Below are positions 1-8,020 of a DNA stretch of 33,358 bases, one piece after another (positions within the stretch are counted from its first letter, which is position 1; each line of letters opens with the position of its first letter). The stretch is from JBOGEN01 sp050743265 (GTDB lineage: Bacteria > Actinomycetota > Actinomycetes > JBOGEN01), in NCBI GenBank assembly GCA_050743265.1, contig JBOGEN010000124.1:1-33358 (forward strand). Direction: 5' to 3'. A program made the position numbers and the translations under genes. The notes below the pieces were generated by a model that worked only from the letters and a program-made list of their open reading frames with translations, did no database searches and was not told the origin of the DNA.

Positions 1-296
1 CGTCGGGGCGGGGGCCCGTGCTCGCCGTGGCGGTCGCCGGTGGGACGCTCATGCTCGCCAACGGCGTGCTCGTCGGGGCGGTCTTCGCCGCGGTGCCCCG
101 CGTCGCGGGCAACGTGCGGGCCGTGGACGTCGCCAGTGGCGTCGTGGCCCAGGCGGGCAGCCTCGGCTCGCTCCTCGGTCCGCCGCTCGTCGCGGCCGCG
201 GTAGGTGTCGCCGGGTGGGGGACGGTCCCCGCGGCCGCCGCGGTCTGCGCCGGGGGAGCGGCCTGGTTGCTCGCCCGCGGTGCCACGGTGCCCTGA
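1..296 (+). CDS. MFS-type permease, C-terminal fragment (partial at window start)
   Basis: The reading frame is open from base 3 to a TGA at 294-296, so the 5' end lies outside the window. The visible 97 or so residues are almost entirely small and hydrophobic and form about three membrane spans separated by a short loop with QAGSLGSLLGPPL. That arrangement is typical of the last helices of major facilitator efflux permeases of the DHA/AraJ type, where helices 10 to 12 carry a GSLLGPPL-like element. The substrate cannot be told from this piece. The family assignment rests on composition and this one motif, so it is moderately sure. Confidence 0.6.
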   Translation, partial: SGRGPVLAVAVAGGTLMLANGVLVGAVFAAVPRVAGNVRAVDVASGVVAQAGSLGSLLGPPLVAAAVGVAGWGTVPAAAAVCAGGAAWLLARGATVP

Positions 297-430
297 TTCC
301 CCCAGCCTCACGCTCGAGAGGCACGTCGTGGCGCGTTCGCCGAGCCGGTCACGGTCGGTGGAGCGACGTGTCAGTCTGACCTTGGGTTCCCACCAGGACG
401 AGCGCTCGGGGCCACAGAGCGGGAGCGGCG

Positions 431-2287
431 ATGGGCTCGGACGTGCTGACCGGCCTCGCGGCTGTCGTCGTGCTGGGCGTGATGGTGCAGTGGCTGGCGC
501 AACGGATCCGGGTGCCCGCGCTCGTCCTGCTGCTCGCGGCCGGCGTGCTGGCCGGGGAGACCGGCCTGGTCAAGCCGGACGAGTACCTGGGGGACGCGTT
601 GTTCCCCCTCATCTCGCTCGCGGTCGGGGTCCTGCTGTTCGACGCCGGGCTCGGCCTGCGCCTCCGGGCCCTCGAGGGGGGCGCACGGGCGCCCGTCTTC
701 CGGCTGATCAGCATCGGCGTGCTCGTGACCTGGGTGCTGGCTGCGGGAATCGCCGCCCTCGTCCTCGACCTCGACCAGGACCAGGCGCTGCTGCTGGGCG
801 CGGTGGTCGTGGTCAGCGGGCCCACCGTCGTCGGACCCCTGCTGCAGGTGGCACGTCCACGCGACCCTGCCCGGAGCGTCCTGCTGTGGGAGGGCGTGGT
901 CGTCGACCCGATCGGGGCGGCGCTGGGGCTGGCCGTGCTGCACGCCGGGTTCCTCGCCGAGCACGAGGGGCGCTCGCTCGTCGTCCAGCTCGGGCTGACC
1001 TTCGGCGTGGGCGTCGCGGTCGGTGCCGCCGCGGCCGCGCTCGTCGTGCTGCTGCTGCGGCTGCTGCTCGTCCCGGACGACCTCACCACGCCGGTCGCGG
1101 TGGCCCTCGCGGTCGCGGCGTTCGCCGTGGCCGAGGGGATCCACGGCGAGTCCGGCCTGTTCGCCACCACCGTGATGGGCGTGCTGCTCGCCAACCAGCG
1201 GTACGCCGACATCGACCGTGTCCGCGAGTTCAGCGAGACGACGGGCGTGTTCGTGATCGGGGGCCTGTTCATCCTGCTCGCCGCGCGCGTGGACATGGCG
1301 GACGTGGTCGAGGTGCTGCCGGAGACGCTGGTCATCGCGGCCGTGCTGGTGCTGCTCGTCCGCCCGGCGGTGGCGCTGCTCGCGACGGTGAGGTCGCCCC
1401 AGCTCTCCTGGCGCGACAGGCTCTTCGTCGGGATGCTCGCGCCACGCGGCGTGGTCGCCGCCGCGACGGCCGCCTCGTTCTCCATCGAGCTCGAGCAGCG
1501 CGACCTCGCGTTCCCCGAGCTGGTGCCCACGGTGTACGGGCTGGTGATGGTGCTGGCGGTGGCGTACGCGCTGTCGGTGCCCGCCGCCCGGCTGCTCGGG
1601 GTGGCCCGGCCGGCCCCCCGCGGCGTCGCCTTCGTGAGCGACCGGCCCTGGGTGCTGGACCTGGCGGACGTGCTCGCGGCCCAGGGCGTCCCGGTGCTGC
1701 TCGTCGCGCCCGGGCGGGACGACCTGGCCGGGCGCAGCGACCTGGCGTACCGGGTGTACGCGGGGCCGCTGCACGAGCTCGCCGACTCCGGGACCCTGGA
1801 CGACCTGGAGACTCTGTGCGTCGTCGTCGAGGACGCGGAGCGTGAGCAGGTCGCGCTGTCCGTCGGCGTCGAGGTGCTGGGCCGCAGCCGTACGGTGGTG
1901 ATGACCCCGAGCACACGGCGGATGGCCAAACCCGCCGGCGCGAGGCGGGCATTCGGCCCCGCAGTGACCTGGCACGCCGTGGACCTCGCCGTCCGCGGCG
2001 GCGCGCGCGTCCGCACCGTCAGGGCGGGCGACCTGCCCGGGGACGGCGGCGGGCCGGCCCCGCTCGTGCTCGCCCACGTGCGGGGGGACGGGACGGTGGA
2101 CATGGCTCCCCGGCGACCGGGCTCCGCGACGGAGGGCGCGCTCGTCGTCCTCGACCCGGCGGCGGTGGAGGAGAGGCAACCGCAGCCGGGGCGGGTCACG
2201 GACGCGACGCTGGAGCCGGTCGCGGACGCGGTGCCAAGGGTCGAGCCGGAACCCAGCCCGAAGAGCCACCCAGACCGGGAGGCTTGA
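431..2287 (+). CDS. CPA1-family Na+/H+ (or K+/H+) antiporter with C-terminal cytosolic domain
   Basis: The protein has 618 residues. Residues 1-395 contain about twelve hydrophobic spans with the CPA1 signatures: LLFDAGLGLR near 68-77, VVVSGPTVVGPLL near 126-138, and LWEGVVVDPIG near 152-162. In the last, E154 and D159 correspond to the ion-binding region of NhaP-type antiporters. The spans end near residue 395. Residues 400-550 form a soluble alpha/beta region (VAFVSDRPWVLDLADVLAAQ, VPVLLVAP) resembling a TrkA-N-like Rossmann sensor, although no clear GxGxxG is seen. The tail is proline- and charge-rich. Such proteins exchange monovalent cations for protons across the membrane. The ATG has GGGAG at 421-425, five bases upstream. 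Sodium or potassium specificity cannot be decided from sequence. Confidence 0.88.
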   Translation: MGSDVLTGLAAVVVLGVMVQWLAQRIRVPALVLLLAAGVLAGETGLVKPDEYLGDALFPLISLAVGVLLFDAGLGLRLRALEGGARAPVFRLISIGVLVTWVLAAGIAALVLDLDQDQALLLGAVVVVSGPTVVGPLLQVARPRDPARSVLLWEGVVVDPIGAALGLAVLHAGFLAEHEGRSLVVQLGLTFGVGVAVGAAAAALVVLLLRLLLVPDDLTTPVAVALAVAAFAVAEGIHGESGLFATTVMGVLLANQRYADIDRVREFSETTGVFVIGGLFILLAARVDMADVVEVLPETLVIAAVLVLLVRPAVALLATVRSPQLSWRDRLFVGMLAPRGVVAAATAASFSIELEQRDLAFPELVPTVYGLVMVLAVAYALSVPAARLLGVARPAPRGVAFVSDRPWVLDLADVLAAQGVPVLLVAPGRDDLAGRSDLAYRVYAGPLHELADSGTLDDLETLCVVVEDAEREQVALSVGVEVLGRSRTVVMTPSTRRMAKPAGARRAFGPAVTWHAVDLAVRGGARVRTVRAGDLPGDGGGPAPLVLAHVRGDGTVDMAPRRPGSATEGALVVLDPAAVEERQPQPGRVTDATLEPVADAVPRVEPEPSPKSHPDREA

Positions 2288-2361
2288 CGCGAAGCACCCC
2301 ATTCTGGGCACCCTTCTGGTCCGTACCCGCTCGGGGAGACACCTCGTCACGGGAGGACCAC

Positions 2362-2976
2362 ATGGGGCACGCGACCGTTCCCAACCGGCTGAGTCGAAAC
2401 CCCTTCGCCCTCCCGCGGGGCACGCTCGGGCGCGCCGCGGGCTGGGTCATGGCGCGGACCAACGAGCCGTCCCAGCGCGAGGTGGCCGAACGGCTCCAGG
2501 TCTCGGCCGGGGAGCGCGTGGTCGAGGTGGGGTACGGCCCGGGCCGCCTCGCCCGCCGTCTGCTCGACACCACGCCTGCGGCGAAGGTCGCCGGGGTCGA
2601 CCCGTCCGGCGCGATGCTCGTGCAGGCCGGACGCGCCACCCAGCCGTACGCCCGCAGCGGACGGCTCGACCTCCGTCTCGGGGTCGCAGGCGACCTGCCC
2701 TGGGCGGACGGCTCGTTCGACCATGCCGTCTCGGTGAACACGGTCGAGAACTGGCAGGACCTGACCCGCGGCCTGGCCGAGATGCAGCGCGTCCTCGCCG
2801 AGGGCGGCACGGCGCTGGTCGCCTGGCACAGCGCCGACGCACCGGGCCGTACGCAGCGTGCCCTCGCCCTGCCCGACCAGCGCATCGAGGCTATCCAGCG
2901 GGAGATGGCCCGGGTGTTCGGTGAGGCGGAGCGGGAGGACCTCGGCCACGTCGTCGCACTCGTCGCCCATCGCTGA
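2362..2976 (+). CDS. Class I SAM-dependent methyltransferase
   Basis: I start this 204-residue protein at the ATG at 2362, which has a strong GGGAGGA at 2351-2357. The frame extends back to a TTG overlapping the antiporter stop, but that part has no ribosome site. Motif I of Rossmann methyltransferases is VVEVGYGPGRLARRLL (about residues 54-69). It is followed by an acidic end of beta 2 (GVDPSGAML), motif II-like DLPWADGSFDHAVSVNTVENW, and LAEGGTALVAWHS as motif III. The order matches Methyltransf_11 proteins such as UbiE-like enzymes. The substrate is unknown. It lies 74 bases after the antiporter gene and could be cotranscribed or have its own promoter. Confidence 0.85.
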   Translation: MGHATVPNRLSRNPFALPRGTLGRAAGWVMARTNEPSQREVAERLQVSAGERVVEVGYGPGRLARRLLDTTPAAKVAGVDPSGAMLVQAGRATQPYARSGRLDLRLGVAGDLPWADGSFDHAVSVNTVENWQDLTRGLAEMQRVLAEGGTALVAWHSADAPGRTQRALALPDQRIEAIQREMARVFGEAEREDLGHVVALVAHR

Positions 2977-2981
2977 GCCGC

Positions 2982-2987
2982 TAGCGT
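2982..2987 (+). promoter_or_regulatory. Putative -10 hexamer TAGCGT
   Basis: TAGCGT lies just after the methyltransferase stop and 40 bases before the preferred GTG of the DUF6986 gene. If used, transcription would begin near 2994. This excludes the upstream GTG at 2986 as start and leaves the GTG at 3028 with its ribosome site. No convincing -35 element is seen. Confidence 0.4.
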
Positions 2988-3027
2988 GACCCTTCCGCGG
3001 GCACCGGAGCGTGGGGAGGCGGAGGCG

Positions 3028-4296
3028 GTGGACCTCGACGACCTGGTGGCCGAGCTCGACCATCACCTCGCCGCCACTGACGCGTTCCTCGCCCGGCGGC
3101 GTGCGACGGAGACGGCAGGGCGGCAGCCGGTCCACACCGTGTACGTCCCGGCCTACCGGGCGTCCGCGGGGGTCGTCCCCGAGTGGGGCGCGCTCGCCCG
3201 GCAGGTCCTCGAGGAGCACGCGCCCGAGCCGGACACCTTGCTCGACCTCCTCGACCTGGACGCCATGCGCCCGCCGGTGGCCCGCGGGCCACGCCCCACC
3301 GACCTCGGTGCGCAGGTGCACGCGCGCGTGCTCGCCAAGCTCGACCGCGAGCCGGTGGAGGACCTGCGCGTCGACTTCGAGGACGGGTACGGCACCCGTC
3401 CCGACGACGAGGAGGACGCGGCCGCCGGCGAGGCTGCCGCTGCGCTCGCCCGGGCGCGCGACGACCAGGTGCTCGGCCCTGCTTGCGGCGTCCGGGTCAA
3501 GAGCCTGGAGCAGACGGCTCGTCCACGGGCCCTGCGCACCCTCGACCTCGTGCTCGGCGGGCTGGCCGACCGGGGCGGTCTCCCGGCCGGGTTCGTCGTG
3601 ACCTGGCCGAAGGTCTCGGACGTCGCGCAGGTCGAGGCGGCCGCCCACGTGTGCGAGGGCATGGAGCGTCGGCACGGGCTGCCTGCCGGGGCGCTGCGGT
3701 TCGAGGCCCAGATCGAGACGCCTCCGGCGGTGCTCGGCGCGGACGGCTCCGCGACCGTCGCACGGCTCGTGCACGTCGGCGACGGGCGGCTGACCGGCCT
3801 GCACTTCGGCACGTACGACTACGGCGCCGCCCTCGGCGTACCACCCGCCTGGCAGGGGTCGGACCACCCGGTCGCCGACTTCGCCAAGTCCGTGCTCCAG
3901 GTCGTGACCGCGGGCACCGGCGTACGCGTGGCGGACGGCTCGACGAACGTGCTGCCCGTGGGCGAGCGGGCCGAGGTGCACGCCGCCTGGCGACTGCACG
4001 CCCGTCTCGTCCGGCGGGCGCTGGCCGGCGGGCTCGTGCAGGGCTGGGACATGCACCCCGGCCATCTCGTCACCCGGTACGCGGCGACGTACGCCTTCTA
4101 CCGGGAGGGCCTGGCGGACGCGGTCGCCCGGCTGTCGGCGTACGTGGACCGCCGGGAGAGCGGGGTGCTCGACGAGCCGGCGACAGCGGTGGCGCTCGCC
4201 GGGTTCCTCCTGAGGGGGCTCGACTGCGGCGCGGTGGACGAGGACGAGACCGGTCCGCTCGACCGTGCCACATTGGCGACGCTGGCCCAGCGCTGA
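3028..4296 (+). CDS. DUF6986 family protein, CitE/HpcH-HpaI aldolase-like
   Basis: The product has 422 residues from a GTG at 3028, preceded by GGGGAGG (3013-3019). A GTG at 2986 is in frame but would overlap a putative -10 and lacks a ribosome site. The N-terminal segment with RQPVHTVYVPAYRAS is typical of DUF6986 proteins. The central part shows the TIM-barrel lyase features: VDFEDGYG (acidic metal-binding strand), CGVRVKSLEQ with the strand-end Arg, VTWPKVSDVAQVEA, FEAQIETPPAVLG with the Gln-Ile-Glu metal-ligand strand, and HFGTYDYGA. Relatives of this fold cleave or form C-C bonds of acyl-CoA or keto-acid substrates using Mg2+. The reaction of DUF6986 itself is, to my knowledge, not established. 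It seems to stand alone here, followed by convergent pspC. Confidence 0.85.
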   Translation: MDLDDLVAELDHHLAATDAFLARRRATETAGRQPVHTVYVPAYRASAGVVPEWGALARQVLEEHAPEPDTLLDLLDLDAMRPPVARGPRPTDLGAQVHARVLAKLDREPVEDLRVDFEDGYGTRPDDEEDAAAGEAAAALARARDDQVLGPACGVRVKSLEQTARPRALRTLDLVLGGLADRGGLPAGFVVTWPKVSDVAQVEAAAHVCEGMERRHGLPAGALRFEAQIETPPAVLGADGSATVARLVHVGDGRLTGLHFGTYDYGAALGVPPAWQGSDHPVADFAKSVLQVVTAGTGVRVADGSTNVLPVGERAEVHAAWRLHARLVRRALAGGLVQGWDMHPGHLVTRYAATYAFYREGLADAVARLSAYVDRRESGVLDEPATAVALAGFLLRGLDCGAVDEDETGPLDRATLATLAQR

Positions 4297-4351
4297 CCGC
4301 GGGCGCGGAGCGGCGGACCGCCGAACCCCCAGCTGCCGACCACCGACACGC

Positions 4352-4597
4352 TCAGCGGAGCATGCGCTGCACGATCGACTTCTGCTGGCCCTCCTCGGGT
4401 ACGAGCAGCCAGCCGGCGGCGTAGATGAGCACCCCAGCCCCACCGAACACGGCGAGCAGGATGACGACGAGCCGGACGATGTTCGCGTCGATGCCTGCGT
4501 ACGCGCCCACCCCGGAGCAGACGCCCGCCAGCATGCGGCCGTCCTTGGTGCGCTGGAGGGTGCGAGGCCCGGTGCTGTCGGGAAGGTGTGCGCTCAT
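4352..4597 (-). CDS. PspC domain small membrane protein
   Basis: This 81-residue protein matches the PspC domain over most of its length. It has LQRTKDGRMLAGVCSGVGAY (about 14-33), the GIDANIVRLVVIL linker, and one long hydrophobic span, AVFGGAGVLIYAAGWLLVPEE (about 49-69), ending in the conserved WLLVPEE. A short basic tail follows. PspC proteins are inner-membrane factors linked to envelope stress responses. In actinobacteria many single-domain copies occur outside any psp operon, as here. It converges on the DUF6986 gene and diverges from the membrane protein at 4855. The ribosome site is weak. Confidence 0.9.
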   Translation of the reverse strand: MSAHLPDSTGPRTLQRTKDGRMLAGVCSGVGAYAGIDANIVRLVVILLAVFGGAGVLIYAAGWLLVPEEGQQKSIVQRMLR

Positions 4598-4854
4598 GAG
4601 GTCAGCCTGCTTTCACGGGAGCGGTTGCGCATCGGGGAGCACCCCGGCCCGTCCTCGAGCGGGCGAGCCGGCGGGTCAGGGTGCTGGCCTGCCCCCCGCG
4701 CCTGGCGAGTGCGTCGCGCCTCTCTCAGTCTGCGCCAGGACGCGGCCGTGCGTGCCGCCTTGCCGCCCCGTGGCCCGCGAGCGGACGATGACGTCACCGC
4801 ACGGGCGGTACGGTCGCCACGCGCCGTGCTCGCACCATCACGCAGGAGGGTCGC

Positions 4855-5577
4855 ATGGAGGAGAGCGCTCCCCTGCGCCGGTCTGCGGTCGCGGGGCTGT
4901 TCGGCGTCGCCTTCGTCACCTTGGGCATCGGACTGGTCGCCGGCTCCCCGCCGCCGGACGCCTCCACCGAGGTCATCGTCAACCACCTGGCGGACGACGA
5001 GGACCACGTGAGGTCGCTGCTGTGCAGCCTGTTCCTCGTGCCCGGGTTCGCGCTGCTGCTGTGGTTCGCTGCGGCATTGCGCAGCGTGCTCGCGCAGATG
5101 TCGTCCACCGACCGGCTGCCCTCCATCGTGCTGCCCGGCATGGCGGTGTTCGCGACCGCGGGCCTGGGCGGGCAGGCGCTCACCGCCGCACCCGCCGTGG
5201 CCGCCGCGGTGACCCGCCCTGAGGTCGTCGACCCGGCGGCGTACCGGCTGTTCACCGTCGCCGGGCTGTTCCTCGCGCTCGGGGGCCTGGCCGGCGCCGC
5301 CGTGCTCGTCGCGGCCACGTCCCGGGTCGCCGGCGAGGCGGGCTCGCTGCCGCTTGTCGCCGAGGTCGGTGGCTACCTCGTCGCGGTTACCTGCGCGCTG
5401 GGCTACTTCGGGTACGGCGTGGCGGTGCCGCTGCTGCTCCTGTGGCTGACGGGCGCGTGCATCGCGGTCTGGCGCTTCGCCTCGAGGCGGCGGACCGGCG
5501 ACGTCGGCGACACCCCACCCGGGTCACCCACGGAGGGGTCGCCGGGGTCGAGACGGCCGGCCCGTCCGGTGCCGTGA
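4855..5577 (+). CDS. Multispan membrane protein of unknown function
   Basis: The 240-residue product starts at an ATG with AGGAGGG about five bases upstream. Six hydrophobic segments are visible, near 10-30, 55-75, 88-108, 128-152, 165-185 and 187-207, with a polar loop NHLADDEDHVRS between the first two. The last 30 residues are basic, proline/serine-rich and probably cytosolic. The arrangement recalls DUF4386-like actinobacterial membrane proteins, but I see no diagnostic motif and assign no function. The upstream 257 bases shared with pspC are divergent and should hold both promoters. The 3' end runs into a 16-bp tandem repeat. Confidence 0.7.
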   Translation: MEESAPLRRSAVAGLFGVAFVTLGIGLVAGSPPPDASTEVIVNHLADDEDHVRSLLCSLFLVPGFALLLWFAAALRSVLAQMSSTDRLPSIVLPGMAVFATAGLGGQALTAAPAVAAAVTRPEVVDPAAYRLFTVAGLFLALGGLAGAAVLVAATSRVAGEAGSLPLVAEVGGYLVAVTCALGYFGYGVAVPLLLLWLTGACIAVWRFASRRRTGDVGDTPPGSPTEGSPGSRRPARPVP

Positions 5578-5581
5578 GCCG

Positions 5582-5644
5582 GCTGCACGGGCGGACGGCT
5601 GCACGGGCGGACGGCTGCACGGATGGACGCTGCACGGACGGACG
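5582..5644. repeat. Tandem repeat, 16-bp unit, four copies
   Basis: GCTGCACGGGCGGACG occurs exactly at 5582-5597 and 5598-5613. A third copy with two changes lies at 5614-5629, and a fourth copy one base shorter at 5630-5644. It fills the gap between the convergent membrane protein and M15 peptidase genes. It is a minisatellite likely to vary in copy number. Confidence 0.9.
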
Positions 5645-5655
5645 CCGCACGGGAC

Positions 5656-6903
5656 TCAGCCGTCGACGAACTCCCAGTGCCACGGCTCCTCGCGGCTCCC
5701 GCCGGAACGCGCCCACGACGGGATGTCCCAGCCGAACCTGTCGCCGTGCGCGTCGAGCCACTCGTGCTCGGTGCTGCCGTACGACTCCGCGCCACCGCAC
5801 AGGTCCACCGCGAGTCCGTACCCGTGGTTGCTCGTGCCGGGGACGGCGGCGAGGCCCGGCTTCTGCGCGTACAGCGTGCGCTGCGACTCCAGGCTGCGGT
5901 ACGAGTCGGTGACGCACATGCTCCGGCCGAGCGCGTCCTTGTACGCGTCGTTGAGCCGGTGGAACGCCGCGGCCGCGTCCGCCCGGAGGTAGTGACCGTC
6001 CTGCGGGAGCGGGCACAGCGCGTCCGACGGGATGAGCCCGTTGGGGTAGTGCTTGTAGCCGGGGCGCGGCTCGCACCCGGCCACGCCGGCGACCGGGTTG
6101 GCCGCGCGGCGCTTCGCCTCCAGCCGTGCGAGCGCCGTGTCCAGGCGACGCTGGACCTTGTCCGCGTACGCGGCGAGGCGGTCACGGCGGGCGTCCAGCG
6201 CCCTCGCGTCCACCCTGATCTGCCGGGCCAGCCCGGCCGCCTGGCCGGCGAGGGAGCGAGCCTGATGCTGAGTGGCGAGCAGCCGGCCGACCTCCTCGCC
6301 CTGTACTCGTTCGACGTGGCGGAGCAGCGCGGCGTCACGCAGGAAGCCCTGGACCTTGTCCCGGTCGAGCATGACGGCGAGGCCGGTGTTCGGTCGCCTG
6401 TAGCTCTCGGCGGCGATCTCGCCGAGCCGCACGCGGCTTCTCCCCGCCACGCCTCGGAGCTCCCGCGCACGCTCGGACAGGTTGCGCTGCCGGGCGCGCG
6501 TGAGCACGAGGACGCGGTGGGCGGCCTTCCACGTCGCCGTCGCGGCCTTCAACCGGTCGCGTGCCTGGGCGGACGCCTGCTTGAGGCCGTCGAGGTCGTC
6601 GGGGATCGGAGGCAGGACGAGGCCCGAACCGCCCCGCTCCCGGGAGGCACGGTTCGCGGACCGGTCGAGCGCCGCCTCGCGGGCGGTGTGCGGGGCCTCG
6701 TGGGCGTCCGGCATGGCTGCAGACCTCGCCGAGGACCTCGCGGAGGACGACTCGCGGGCTCCGGTGTCCCACCACGGCCACGGGTTCTGCAGGGGGAGCA
6801 GACCGGCGAGGACAGTCACCGCGAGCAGCGGCACGCCGATGGCCCAGCGGGGTGGGAGGCGGCGCCGATCCTGGTCCCTGCGCCCGCGACGATGCCCCGG
6901 CAA
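5656..6903 (-). CDS. Membrane-anchored M15 (VanY-like) D-Ala-D-Ala carboxypeptidase with coiled coil
   Basis: The protein has 415 residues. Translation starts at a TTG with AGGAGG about nine bases upstream. A basic N-tail is followed by one membrane span (about 20-37), a Ser/Ala-rich linker, and a long Ala/Arg/Leu-rich helical region (about 105-265) that probably forms an antiparallel coiled coil. The M15 catalytic domain (about 280-415) shows SYRSLESQRTLY, SNHGYGLAVDL with zinc ligands H360 and D367, and EEPWHWEF with the general base E406 and zinc ligand H409. All catalytic residues are present. Such enzymes trim the terminal D-Ala of peptidoglycan stem peptides outside the membrane. The coiled coil resembles those of peptidoglycan hydrolases controlled by envelope partners. 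Confidence 0.9.
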   Translation of the reverse strand: MPGHRRGRRDQDRRRLPPRWAIGVPLLAVTVLAGLLPLQNPWPWWDTGARESSSARSSARSAAMPDAHEAPHTAREAALDRSANRASRERGGSGLVLPPIPDDLDGLKQASAQARDRLKAATATWKAAHRVLVLTRARQRNLSERARELRGVAGRSRVRLGEIAAESYRRPNTGLAVMLDRDKVQGFLRDAALLRHVERVQGEEVGRLLATQHQARSLAGQAAGLARQIRVDARALDARRDRLAAYADKVQRRLDTALARLEAKRRAANPVAGVAGCEPRPGYKHYPNGLIPSDALCPLPQDGHYLRADAAAAFHRLNDAYKDALGRSMCVTDSYRSLESQRTLYAQKPGLAAVPGTSNHGYGLAVDLCGGAESYGSTEHEWLDAHGDRFGWDIPSWARSGGSREEPWHWEFVDG

Positions 6904-6947
6904 CGTCCGGTTCCTCCTGAAAAGTGGCGGTCCCTCAGGTTCGGCGA

Positions 6948-6953
6948 AGAGTA
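6948..6953 (-). promoter_or_regulatory. Putative -10 hexamer TACTCT for the M15 peptidase gene
   Basis: Read on the minus strand, TACTCT occurs 44 bases upstream of the TTG start in the 95-base gap behind the MazG-like gene. This suggests the peptidase has its own promoter. No clear -35 is visible. Confidence 0.35.
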
Positions 6954-6998
6954 GCGTCGGGCCCAGACCCTGGGGGTTCCGGTCTGCTGAGCCCGCTC

Positions 6999-7352
6999 TC
7001 AGGCGTCGCGGTCGCGCTCGGGGGTCGTGAGGTCGATGACCGCCACCCGGTCATGGAAGCTGCCACGGTGGAACCGCGTGGACGTCGCCGCGTGCTCCAC
7101 CTGCGCCCAGGTCGCTCCCTCGAGGTCGGCGATCGCACGCAACACCTCGAGCACCTCTGCCAGGTCCGAGAGCACGTCGCCCTGTCGCCGGCCGGCGACC
7201 ATCTCGGTCAGCCCGTGAGTCTCCGTGGTGAGCTTCGCGATGAGCGCCGTACGGAAGTCCTCGTCCGACTCCAGGACGCGGACCTGGGGCGTGCTGCCGT
7301 CGGCGGCCAGGATCTCGGGGACGTTGTCGCGGACGAGCATGGGATCAGGCAT
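6999..7352 (-). CDS. MazG-like / phosphoribosyl-ATP pyrophosphohydrolase-like protein, altered active site
   Basis: I start the 117-residue protein at the ATG at 7352. It has TCCTCC on the plus strand at 7357-7362, that is GGAGGA four bases upstream. The segment LVRDNVPEILAADGSTPQVR (6-25) is the hallmark opening of short MazG-like proteins. DLAEVLEVLRAIADLEG (63-79) and FHRGSFHDRV (94-103) match the later helices. Relatives hydrolyse non-canonical nucleoside triphosphates using Mg2+ held by an EExxE and ELAD-like set. Here the first set reads TTETHG and the second DLAE, so several acidic ligands are replaced or shifted. The fold is likely kept; activity is doubtful. Confidence 0.8.
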   Translation of the reverse strand: MPDPMLVRDNVPEILAADGSTPQVRVLESDEDFRTALIAKLTTETHGLTEMVAGRRQGDVLSDLAEVLEVLRAIADLEGATWAQVEHAATSTRFHRGSFHDRVAVIDLTTPERDRDA

Positions 7353-7454
7353 TCGGTCCTCCGGTCTGCCGCGGCGCCGTGGGAGGCACGACCGTACAGG
7401 TGACGCCGAGCTCACCGACAGTGCCTGAACGGTCCTGCCCCGTGACGACGGCGC

Positions 7455-7460
7455 TACGCT
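7455..7460 (+). promoter_or_regulatory. Putative -10 hexamer TACGCT
   Basis: TACGCT lies 38 bases before the ATG of the DUF4190 gene, in the gap shared with the divergent MazG-like gene. It matches the actinobacterial TAnnnT consensus. It would give a leader of about 30 bases containing GGGGAG (7484-7489). Confidence 0.4.
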
Positions 7461-7498
7461 CGTCCACTCCAGCCGTGTACGCCGGGGAGCACGACGCC

Positions 7499-7864
7499 AT
7501 GTCACAGCCGTACCCGCCGCAGCCGCCCGAGGGCTCCTGGCAACAGCCTCCTGGATGGGGCCCGGGCTGGGGTCACGGGTGGCAGCAGCCTCCCCAGCCG
7601 GTCGGCACCAACGGTCTTGCCATCGCCTCCCTGGTGCTCGGCATCCTCTGGCTGTACTGGATCGGCAGCATCCTCGCCGTCATCTTCGGGCACGTGGCGC
7701 TGCGGCAGGTCAGGCGCGACCCGTACCAGGGCGGGCGGGGGATGGCCATCGCCGGGCTCGTCCTCGGCTACGTCGGCCTGGCCACGCTGGGCGGATTGGT
7801 GATCCTGCTCGTCGTGGCGGCGGTGATCGACCCGTCCGGCCCGGCCGGCGGGACGTACTCCTGA
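7499..7864 (+). CDS. DUF4190 domain small membrane protein
   Basis: The protein has 121 residues from an ATG with GGGGAG nine bases upstream. The first 35 residues form a proline/glutamine/tryptophan-rich cytosolic tail (PYPPQPPEGSW and repeated Gly-Trp). Two membrane spans follow: LAIASLVLGILWLYWIGSIL and IAGLVLGYVGLATLGGLVIL. They flank a basic loop, FGHVALRQVRRDP. This is the DUF4190 pattern of paired GLAIASLVLG and GxxMAIAGLVLGY repeats. These proteins are common in actinobacteria, and no biochemical role is established. It stands alone between the divergent MazG-like gene and the secreted helical protein. Confidence 0.88.
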   Translation: MSQPYPPQPPEGSWQQPPGWGPGWGHGWQQPPQPVGTNGLAIASLVLGILWLYWIGSILAVIFGHVALRQVRRDPYQGGRGMAIAGLVLGYVGLATLGGLVILLVVAAVIDPSGPAGGTYS

Positions 7865-8020
7865 GCGGACCGACCCCGAGTCCAGCCCAGGGCCGCCGCG
7901 CGACGAGCCTGGGGGCGCTCACGGCGTCCTCAAGACGGCGTGCGGCGAGGTCGATGTTCGAGGGGTAGTCGGGTCCTTCCAGCCAGCCTTTTCCGCCCCC
8001 CGAACAAGGAGCGCCTCCCC

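Noticed and set aside
205..1845. Plus-strand open frame of 546 codons, Arg/Gly/Ala-rich
   Set aside because: Shadow frame of the antiporter gene, with the composition typical of out-of-frame GC-rich DNA.
4789..4796. Palindrome TGACGTCA between pspC and the membrane protein gene
   Set aside because: An eight-base palindrome is expected by chance at about this frequency in 33 kb, and no second site or known regulator supports it.
7962..7978. GTTCGA resembling a tRNA T-loop
   Set aside because: No flanking T-stem, acceptor stem or anticodon arm can be drawn around it.
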